Source: an uncultured Clostridia bacterium (lineage in GTDB: Bacteria; Bacillota; Clostridia; Oscillospirales; Ruminococcaceae). From it: a stretch of DNA of 5,537 nt. The notes below the pieces were generated by a model that saw only the letters and a list, made by a program, of their open reading frames with translations, did no database searches and had not been told where the DNA came from. Where the stretch lies: positions 1 to 5,537 of the forward strand of contig CANQOJ010000150.1 of the NCBI GenBank assembly GCA_947625455.1, read 5' to 3'. Made by a program: the position numbers and the translations under genes. Below, piece by piece: positions 1 to 5,537 of this stretch; position 1 is the first letter of the stretch, and each line of letters opens with the position of its first letter.

Positions 1-71
1 CCCTGCACTTCCGCCTGAATTATTACCGTTATGGATTACATAACGGTAATAATTCAGGCGGTAGTGCAGGG
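1..71. repeat. Near-perfect inverted repeat (fold-back) across the uppP start
   Basis: Positions 1-33 are the reverse complement of 39-71 with a single mismatch (T at 10 opposite T at 62), leaving a 5-nt loop GATTA at 34-38. The right arm is the natural coding sequence of uppP codons 3-14, so the left arm is an antisense copy of the gene lying directly upstream of its own start. As a consequence there is no ribosome binding site or promoter-like sequence in front of the ATG, and an mRNA containing both arms would bury the start codon in a 33-bp hairpin. Both facts argue that bases 1-30 are not the native upstream region but a fold-back chimera made during amplification, sequencing or assembly. 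A true genomic inversion is the less likely alternative. Confidence 0.93.
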
Positions 72-900
72 ACTTACGGAGTTTCTGCCTGTTTCAAGTT
101 CGGGACATTTGTCGGTTATCCAGCATTTAACGGGCGTAGACGGCGAGGCGGCGCTTATTCTGTCTATCGCTCTGCATTTGGGAACGCTGCTTGCGGTGTT
201 TGTGGCGTTCTGGGGAACGATATGGGGAATGATAAAGGAGTTTTTCCTTACGATAAAGGACATATTCACGGGAAAGTTCTCGTGGAAAAGAATGAATTCC
301 GACAGAAGAATGATGTTTATGGTGATATTCGCAACGCTAATGCTCGTTCCTTGTTATCTCGTGAAAGACTTTTTCACTTCAAGGCAGGGCGACGGCGATA
401 TCATTTTTGAGGGTGCGGCGTTCTTGTTTACAGCGCTTATTCTGTTCCTTTCGGACAAGTGCACGGGACAGAAACTCGGCAAGGATATGAAAATATCTGA
501 CGCGCTTGTTGTCGGCGCATTTCAGTGCGTTGCGTTATTTCCGGGCGTTTCAAGGTCGGGCTCGACAACTGCCGCAGGTTTGTTCTGCGGTTTGTCAAAA
601 CAGACGGCAGTCACTTTTGCATTCATTCTCGGCATTCCCGCAATACTCGGCGGAAGCGTATTAGAGCTTGGCGATGTTCTTCACAGCGACGCGGACGTTG
701 ACTGGGTAATGCTGGGCGTTGGGTTTGTAATTGCGGCGGTTGTGGGATTTCTGGCGATAAAGCTTGTTGACTGGCTGCTTAAGAAGAACAGGTTTAAGAT
801 ATTCGGAGTTTATACGGCAGTTTTAGGCGTTGCCTGCATCTGTGCAGGAGTTTACGAACTGGTTTCGGGAAATTCGATAAACGAAATGATAATGGGATAA
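31..900 (+). CDS. uppP: Undecaprenyl-diphosphate phosphatase (UppP/BacA family)
   Basis: Integral membrane enzyme that removes one phosphate from undecaprenyl diphosphate, regenerating the undecaprenyl phosphate carrier used for peptidoglycan and other wall polymers; family members can confer bacitracin resistance when overexpressed. The 289-residue length is usual for the family. The two signature regions are intact: the (E/Q)xxxE motif as Q13-GLT-E17, running into FLPVSSSGH with H26, and PGVSRSGSTT at residues 171-180 with the catalytic-type arginine R175. Hydrophobic stretches at about 39-64, 93-112, 126-140, 190-210, 226-246 and 257-277 fit a polytopic membrane protein. The start at 31 gives MDYITVIIQAVVQG, the expected short N-terminus before the first motif, but there is no ribosome binding site because the upstream bases are the fold-back copy. 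The stop is at 898-900. The next gene, ftsK, begins 193 nt downstream. Confidence 0.96.
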   Translation: MDYITVIIQAVVQGLTEFLPVSSSGHLSVIQHLTGVDGEAALILSIALHLGTLLAVFVAFWGTIWGMIKEFFLTIKDIFTGKFSWKRMNSDRRMMFMVIFATLMLVPCYLVKDFFTSRQGDGDIIFEGAAFLFTALILFLSDKCTGQKLGKDMKISDALVVGAFQCVALFPGVSRSGSTTAAGLFCGLSKQTAVTFAFILGIPAILGGSVLELGDVLHSDADVDWVMLGVGFVIAAVVGFLAIKLVDWLLKKNRFKIFGVYTAVLGVACICAGVYELVSGNSINEMIMG

Positions 901-907
901 CATTTAA

Positions 908-1038
908 CAGACTGTAGATAAAGCCCCATCTACTTCGTCAGCGTCACAGCGTTTTCCGCCGCAGGCGGATAATGCGTGCAGCCACAAAGGCTAGTTGCAG
1001 TAACGCTTCCTCGTATCTGGGACTTTCTCTACAGTCTG
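908..1038. repeat. Structured intergenic element with long terminal inverted repeats
   Basis: The gap between uppP and ftsK contains an element bounded by a perfect 11-bp inverted repeat, CAGACTGTAGA at 908-918 and TCTACAGTCTG at 1028-1038. Pairing continues inward to 928/1018, giving 19 matches in 21 positions; the mismatches are 919/1027 and 924/1022. Inside, AGCGT 940-944 pairs with ACGCT 1003-1007 and encloses two hairpins: 949-975, with CCGCC 956-960 against GGCGG 964-968 around a GCA loop plus a weaker lower stem, and 977-999, with AGCC 980-983 against GGCT 989-992 or alternatively TGCA against TGCA. The result is a three-way-junction fold. It has no convincing open reading frame and no clean U-tract terminator. 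It could be a small RNA, an mRNA leader of ftsK, or a dispersed MITE-like palindromic repeat; no target-site duplication is evident. The strand is undecided: on the minus strand the 924/1022 mismatch becomes a G-U pair, while on the plus strand 951/973 is the G-U pair. Confidence 0.6.
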
Positions 1039-1080
1039 AGGCTTGATTTTTATACAGGCTGAATTAAGTACATAAGAAAA

Positions 1081-1084
1081 AGGA
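1081..1084 (+). promoter_or_regulatory. Ribosome binding site of ftsK
   Basis: AGGA, preceded by an A-rich stretch, lies 9 nt before the ATG at 1094. This supports that start over internal methionines and gives the protein a conventional basic N-terminus ahead of the first membrane segment. Confidence 0.7.
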
Positions 1085-1093
1085 CTTGAAAAA

Positions 1094-3973
1094 ATGGCGG
1101 AGAGAAAAAACGTTAAAACAGGCAAATCAAAACAATCAAAAACCTCGCAGTCAACGGCGCGTTCAAAAAAGGCTCTTGAGGAAAAGCGCCGCCGCGAAGA
1201 GGCGCTGAGGAAAAGCCGTGCGCAGCGAAGGGTAATATCCGTAATTCTTTTTGCCGTAGGTCTTGCGCTTGTTCTTCTGGTGCTTATTCCGGGCAGTGAG
1301 GGCTGGTTTGCAATACACAGCGCCGTTTTAGGACTTTTCGGCATACCGTCGCTTACGGTCGGCATTTTTACTATAGCCGCGGCAGTTATAATATCAACCG
1401 AAATCCCCAAACCTCAAATAACCTCAAATATAGTTTTCTTTATAGCAATTCAGCTTGTGGCATGCGGGGCATTTGAAATATTTTTCCGCGAGGGCATAAT
1501 GGGCGATAATTTCGGCGAAATAGTGTCAAATCTCTATCAAAACGGCGCAGATTTTGCGGGCGGGGGCGTTTTCGCGCTTATTCTGGGAGTGCCGCTTTTG
1601 CTGTTGGGCAAAACGGGCGCTGTAATCGCGATAATCATAATAATTCTCGTAATGGCTTTGCTGATGATAAAGATACCGCTTGGCGATATGTTTAAGCTTG
1701 TAGGAAGCGGCGCGCAGAATGTCGGAAGAAAAACCGCCGAGAAAATTAAAACGCGCCGTGAGGAAAGCGCCGCCGCAAACGAGGAATACAGGCGCATACA
1801 AGATGAACGCCGCGCCGAAAAGGAATTACGGCGGCAAATGGAGTATGAAGAAAAACAGCGCCGTATGGAGGAAATGAAGAATTTAGGCAATACAGTGGGC
1901 GTTGATGATACAAAGACCGAGAAAAAGCCTAAAAAAACCGAACCGCCTGTTAAAATCCCTCCCGAAAGGGATAATTCAAGGCTTGTCGAAGCCCAGACCG
2001 AGGACAGCCTTAAATTCCGCAGCGATATAGACAAGTTTCACGGCAAACCACAAAAGAACGTTTCGGAGCAAAATCCCGCAAAGCCGCCGCAAACGCCCGA
2101 TATTGCCGAAGAAACAGAGCAGTTCCGCGATTACCGCGAACCGCTGAAAAAATACATGGAGAAAAAGCACCCGATTTTGCGGAGCAGCAACGGCATTGAC
2201 AACGGAAATCTCGTTGACAATGACGCTGACCTTGTGCCTTTGGCTGACGCGCTTGACAAGCTGAACTCCGAGAAAACTCCCGCGCGCGTTTCCAAAATCG
2301 TTGACGCGCCCGTTTCACAAAGGACAAATTCGGATGTGAAGCAGAATGTAAAGCAGAACATAAAGCAGGAAGTCATTTCCGAAAGTGATGAAGCGGAAAT
2401 TGAACTTGATTTTGATGACGAGGTAAAAGAACAGCCGATAAATGACGTCAATCCGCAGATTATTTCAACTCCCCCCTTCAAAAAACCACAACCGACGCTT
2501 TCCGAAGTTTACACCCTGCCGCCCGTAAACTTGCTTGACGAAGCGAAAAAAGCGGTAAAGCCTGCGGACGTTGAGCAGGAGATACGTCAGAATGCCGACA
2601 AGCTTGTAAATACGCTTAAAAGTTTCGGAGTTTCGGCAATGTATATCGGCGCGTCGCGCGGACCGTCAGTCACGCGCTATGAACTTCAGCCCGCGCCGGG
2701 TGTAAAGATAAGCAAGATAGCGGGGCTTGCAGATGATTTGGCGTTAAATCTTGCGGTTTCGGGAATAAGAATTGCGCCCGTGCCGGATAAAGCCGCGGTC
2801 GGAATTGAAATTCCCAACAAGATAAGAGATACCGTATTTTTCCGCGAACTTGTCGATACCGAAAGTTTCAAAAAGACGTTTCAAAGCAAGCTTGATACGG
2901 TTTTAGGCAAAGACATAAGCGGCGGCGCGGTGCGCTGCAACGTGTCAAAAATGCCGCACCTGCTTATCGCGGGCACAACAGGATCGGGAAAATCCGTCTG
3001 CGTAAACTCTATTATCATGAGCATACTTATGAAATCAACGCCCTCTGACGTAAGGCTTATAATGGTAGATCCAAAACAGGTCGAGTTTATGATGTACAAC
3101 GGCATACCGCACCTGCTTATACCTGTCGTAACTGATCCCAAGAAAGCCGCAGGCGCGCTGGCGTGGGCGGTTACCGAAATGGACAACCGTTATACTCTGT
3201 TCAGCGAAAACAATGTCCGCAATATCGACGGCTATAACGAACTTGTGGAAAAAGGGCTGATAGACGGCGAAATAATGCCGAGAGTGGTTATTTTCATAGA
3301 CGAGCTTGCGGATTTGATGATGGCGTCTCCGAAAGACGTTGAGGACAGCATTGTCCGCCTTGCGCAGAAAGCGAGAGCCGCGGGCATGCACCTCGTTATC
3401 GCCACCCAGAAGCCTACTGTCCAGGTCGTAACAGGTCTTATCAAGGGCAATATCCCAAGCCGTATCGCGCTTATGGTCGCGTCGCAGATAGACAGCCGAG
3501 TTATACTTGACGCGTCGGGAGCAGAAAAACTTCTCGGAAACGGCGATATGCTGTATATGCCCGTGGGAGTACCGAAGCCTATAAGACTTCAGGGGTGCTA
3601 TGTTTCAGACGAAGAAGTTGAGCGCGTTGTTGACTTTATAAAGCAGACATTCAGCGCGGAGTATGATGAAAGCATAATCGCCGAGATAGAGCGCAGAGCC
3701 GAGCAGGCTGAACAGCAGAGCAAGAGCGATGATGAACTTGACGACGGCGAAACTGACGAAAAACTTGAAGAAGCAATAGAGTTCGTTATAAATGCAGGAC
3801 AAGCAAGCACGTCCGCTTTGCAAAGGCGTTTGAAACTCGGTTACGGGCGCGCGGCAAGGCTTATCGACACAATGGAGAAAATGGGGATTGTCGGCGCATT
3901 TGAGGGTTCAAAACCCCGTCAGGTGCTTATGACAAAACAAGAGTGGTATGAGCGGAAACTCAGAAATCAATAA
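1094..3973 (+). CDS. ftsK: DNA translocase FtsK/SpoIIIE
   Basis: Membrane-anchored hexameric ATPase that pumps double-stranded DNA, clearing chromosomes from the closing septum and, in spore formers, moving DNA into the forespore. The 959 residues show the full architecture. A highly basic N-terminus (1-46) is followed by about four membrane segments (roughly 47-65, 77-101, 111-131 and 155-195, the last possibly two). A charged coiled-coil-like stretch follows (about 215-262), then a long, low-complexity, acidic and proline-rich linker to about 470. The motor comes next: alpha domain from about 480, Walker A GTTGSGKS at 627-634, Walker B VVIFIDE ending D736-E737, then ATQKPTVQVVTG and GAEKLLGNGDML. 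The C-terminal gamma winged helix, about 888-945, contains the ALQRRLKLGYGRAARLID helix-turn-helix that reads KOPS/SRS-type orienting sequences in this family. All motor residues expected for activity are present. The radical SAM gene starts 18 nt after the stop. Whether this copy serves division, sporulation or both cannot be told from the window. Confidence 0.97.
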   Translation: MAERKNVKTGKSKQSKTSQSTARSKKALEEKRRREEALRKSRAQRRVISVILFAVGLALVLLVLIPGSEGWFAIHSAVLGLFGIPSLTVGIFTIAAAVIISTEIPKPQITSNIVFFIAIQLVACGAFEIFFREGIMGDNFGEIVSNLYQNGADFAGGGVFALILGVPLLLLGKTGAVIAIIIIILVMALLMIKIPLGDMFKLVGSGAQNVGRKTAEKIKTRREESAAANEEYRRIQDERRAEKELRRQMEYEEKQRRMEEMKNLGNTVGVDDTKTEKKPKKTEPPVKIPPERDNSRLVEAQTEDSLKFRSDIDKFHGKPQKNVSEQNPAKPPQTPDIAEETEQFRDYREPLKKYMEKKHPILRSSNGIDNGNLVDNDADLVPLADALDKLNSEKTPARVSKIVDAPVSQRTNSDVKQNVKQNIKQEVISESDEAEIELDFDDEVKEQPINDVNPQIISTPPFKKPQPTLSEVYTLPPVNLLDEAKKAVKPADVEQEIRQNADKLVNTLKSFGVSAMYIGASRGPSVTRYELQPAPGVKISKIAGLADDLALNLAVSGIRIAPVPDKAAVGIEIPNKIRDTVFFRELVDTESFKKTFQSKLDTVLGKDISGGAVRCNVSKMPHLLIAGTTGSGKSVCVNSIIMSILMKSTPSDVRLIMVDPKQVEFMMYNGIPHLLIPVVTDPKKAAGALAWAVTEMDNRYTLFSENNVRNIDGYNELVEKGLIDGEIMPRVVIFIDELADLMMASPKDVEDSIVRLAQKARAAGMHLVIATQKPTVQVVTGLIKGNIPSRIALMVASQIDSRVILDASGAEKLLGNGDMLYMPVGVPKPIRLQGCYVSDEEVERVVDFIKQTFSAEYDESIIAEIERRAEQAEQQSKSDDELDDGETDEKLEEAIEFVINAGQASTSALQRRLKLGYGRAARLIDTMEKMGIVGAFEGSKPRQVLMTKQEWYERKLRNQ
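2336..2371 (+). repeat. Three imperfect 12-bp tandem repeats in the FtsK linker
   Basis: Three in-frame units, GTGAAGCAGAAT, GTAAAGCAGAAC and ATAAAGCAGGAA, encode VKQN-VKQN-IKQE at residues 415-426 of FtsK. They lie in the disordered linker between the membrane and motor domains, where length changes are tolerated. The copies differ at third codon positions, so the expansion is not brand new. Confidence 0.8.
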
Positions 3974-3980
3974 ACTACAG

Positions 3981-3984
3981 GGAG
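3981..3984 (+). promoter_or_regulatory. Ribosome binding site of the radical SAM gene
   Basis: GGAG, within AGGGAG, sits in the 18-nt gap after the ftsK stop and 7 nt before the ATG at 3992. It fixes the start of the downstream gene and shows independent translation initiation within one transcript. Confidence 0.8.
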
Positions 3985-3991
3985 CGTACTG

Positions 3992-5537
3992 ATGTACAGA
4001 AATCAGGAAAACCTAAAAAAACTGGAGGGCTTTCTGCTTGACGTGGAAAAGCCTGCGCGGTATATCGGCGGCGAACAGGGAAGCGTAAGCAAGGACATTG
4101 AAAATGTCGATATACGCTTTGCGTTCGCGTTTCCCGATACATATGAAATAGGAATGTCGCATTTAGGCATGAAGATACTTTACGCGCTTAAAAATTCCGT
4201 GCCGAATTACTGGTGCGAGAGGTGTTTTTTGCCTTTGCCCGATATGCGGGAGAAAATGCGCGAAAACGGGATTGAACTGTACGGGCTTGAAAGCCTTGAT
4301 CCGATAAAGGATTTCGACTTTATAGGCTTTACAATACAGTACGAGATGTGTTATACAAATATCCTCGAAATGTTAAATCTTGCGGGATTGCCGGTGCTTG
4401 CAAAAGACAGGACGGCGCTTACTCCCATAGTAATGGGCGGAGGACCTTGCGTGTGCAACCCCGAACCGCTTGCCGACTTTTTCGACTTGTTCGCAGTAGG
4501 CGAGGGCGAAGAACTTAATCTTGAAATAATGCGCCTTATGGAGAAGTGCAAGCGCGAAAACCGCACAAAAGCGGAGTTTCTGCAGATGGCGGCAAAAATC
4601 GAGGGCGTTTATGTTCCGAGCCTTTATGATGTTTCATATAACACCGACGGCACAATTAACGCGATAAATCCGAAAAACGGCGCTCCAAAAAAGGTCAGAA
4701 AGCGCATTATAAAAGATTTGGACAAGTCTTTTTACCCCGAAGATTTTGTAGTGCCGTTTGTGGATATTGTGCATAACAGAGCGGTTGAAGAGGTTATGCG
4801 CGGCTGTATACGCGGTTGCAGATTTTGCCAGGCGGGATTTATCTACCGCCCTCTGCGCGAAAAATCAAAACAGACTGTAACCGAACAGGCTGTCACATTA
4901 TGCAAAAACACGGGCTATGACGAAGTTTCTCTGTCAAGTCTCTCCACAAGCGACTATACCGACATTGAGGGGCTTTTAAATGATTTAAACAAATGGACAA
5001 GGGAAAACCGCATAAATCTGTCGCTGCCGTCGCTTAGGATAGACAGATTCAGCGAGGAAATATTAAACGGCGTTTCAAGCGTAAAGCGCAGCGGACTGAC
5101 GTTTGCGCCCGAAGCGGGTACCCAGCGCCTGCGCGATGTCATAAACAAGAACATCACGGAAGACGACGTTTTAAACAGCGTTAAAATAGCGTTTGAGGGC
5201 GGGTATACCGCGGTAAAGCTGTATTTCATGTTCGGACTTCCCACGGAAACAGACGAGGATATAACGGGAATTTACGACCTTGCAAAGGCAGTCGTAGAGC
5301 AGTTTTATGCAAATCCCGCACGACCTAAGGGCAAAGCGCCGAGCGTTTCGATTTCGCTTTCAACGTTTATTCCCAAACCGTTTACGCCGTTTGAGTTTGA
5401 ACCGCAAATCAGCGGTGAAGAAATAAATAGGCGCGTAAAACTCCTGCTTGACGTGAGGAAAGACAGGAAAATCTCAATTTCCTATTCCGACAGCAGGCTT
5501 GCGTTGTTGGAAGCAGTTTTTGCGAGGGGCGACAGGC
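3992..5537 (+). CDS. B12-binding-type radical SAM protein, TIGR03960-like (3' truncated by window)
   Basis: The first 515 codons are present; the frame is open at the window edge, so the C-terminus is missing. Residues about 40-180 form a B12-binding-like Rossmann domain, with PDTYEIGMSHLG at 48-59, PIVMGGGP at 145-152, NPEPLADFFD at 156-165 and GEGE at 170-173. The canonical DxHxxG cobalamin-ligand motif is not seen (the local sequence is MSHLG), so base-off cobalamin binding is doubtful. The radical SAM core starts near 255 with the [4Fe-4S] motif C272-x3-C276-x2-C279 in MRGCIRGCRFCQAGF. Later parts of the barrel include SGLTFAPEAGTQRLRD (367-382), MFGLPTETDEDI (413-424) and FIPKPFTPFEFEP (459-471). 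Additional cysteines occur at C75/C78 and C153/C155. Family knowledge: such proteins, common in Clostridia, are often followed by or fused to a DUF2344 (TIGR03936) domain and then an RNase E/G gene and the rplU-rpmA cluster, hinting at RNA or ribosome modification. The substrate is unknown. Family assignment is by recognition, not search. Confidence 0.9.
   Translation, partial: MYRNQENLKKLEGFLLDVEKPARYIGGEQGSVSKDIENVDIRFAFAFPDTYEIGMSHLGMKILYALKNSVPNYWCERCFLPLPDMREKMRENGIELYGLESLDPIKDFDFIGFTIQYEMCYTNILEMLNLAGLPVLAKDRTALTPIVMGGGPCVCNPEPLADFFDLFAVGEGEELNLEIMRLMEKCKRENRTKAEFLQMAAKIEGVYVPSLYDVSYNTDGTINAINPKNGAPKKVRKRIIKDLDKSFYPEDFVVPFVDIVHNRAVEEVMRGCIRGCRFCQAGFIYRPLREKSKQTVTEQAVTLCKNTGYDEVSLSSLSTSDYTDIEGLLNDLNKWTRENRINLSLPSLRIDRFSEEILNGVSSVKRSGLTFAPEAGTQRLRDVINKNITEDDVLNSVKIAFEGGYTAVKLYFMFGLPTETDEDITGIYDLAKAVVEQFYANPARPKGKAPSVSISLSTFIPKPFTPFEFEPQISGEEINRRVKLLLDVRKDRKISISYSDSRLALLEAVFARGDR

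Noticed and set aside
222..410. Alternative plus-strand frame inside uppP
   Set aside because: It overlaps the highly conserved UppP frame and has no recognisable features.
908..1050. Intrinsic terminator of uppP
   Set aside because: The long inverted arms are 89 nt apart and are followed by AGGCTTG before a short T-rich run, so this is not a compact GC hairpin with an immediate U-tract. Termination here remains possible but is not shown.
1043..1074. Possible promoter for ftsK with a TTGATT -35-like box
   Set aside because: No good -10 hexamer occurs at 16-18 nt spacing; nearby candidates such as TACATA match the consensus poorly. A promoter may exist here but cannot be supported from the bases alone.
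991..1410. Minus-strand open frame of 139 codons overlapping the gap and the start of ftsK
   Set aside because: It lies mostly antisense to the FtsK N-terminal coding sequence, has a serine/arginine-rich composition typical of shadow frames, and shows no recognisable domain.
1537..2034. Minus-strand open frame of 165 codons, the longest antisense frame
   Set aside because: It is fully antisense to the FtsK membrane and linker region, which is clearly the real gene. Its composition reflects the reverse complement of charged and hydrophobic codons.
3961..4005. 9-bp direct repeat CAGAAATCA at 3961-3969 and 3997-4005, encoding RNQ at the FtsK C-terminus and the radical SAM N-terminus
   Set aside because: It is short, A-rich and likely chance; there is no associated inverted structure or sign of a duplication larger than these bases.

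Overview
The window reads as an ordinary chromosomal housekeeping segment from an anaerobic Firmicute, most likely an uncultured clostridial (Oscillospiraceae/Ruminococcaceae-like) bacterium. That assignment is inferred from protein style and gene content, not from a search: an UppP with the VQGLTEFLPVSSSGHL form, a 959-residue FtsK/SpoIIIE, and a radical SAM protein of the type usually annotated as the TIGR03960 family. Base composition looks moderate and even, and all three genes share the same codon habits, so there is no sign of recent transfer.

Layout, all genes on the + strand: (1) 1-71 is a near-perfect inverted repeat that folds back on the first codons of uppP and looks like a sequence-end artefact; (2) 31-900 is uppP, undecaprenyl-diphosphate phosphatase; (3) 901-1093 is a non-coding gap holding a 131-nt structured element (908-1038) with 21-position terminal arms and a predicted branched interior, followed by the ftsK leader; (4) 1094-3973 is ftsK/spoIIIE, the membrane-anchored DNA translocase; (5) 3992-5537 is the first 515 codons of a B12-binding-type radical SAM protein, cut by the window end.

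ftsK and the radical SAM gene are 18 nt apart and very probably co-transcribed. uppP may read into them through the structured gap or may be a separate unit; no clear intrinsic terminator or strong promoter is visible between them. UppP recycles the lipid carrier for wall synthesis and FtsK clears chromosomal DNA from the division septum, so two of the three genes serve envelope growth and division. The role of the radical SAM protein is unknown.

No defence system, CRISPR array, transposase, tRNA or rRNA is visible. The two things most worth a second look are the intergenic structured element and the fold-back at the left edge. The minus-strand open frames inside these genes are shadows of the real coding sequences.
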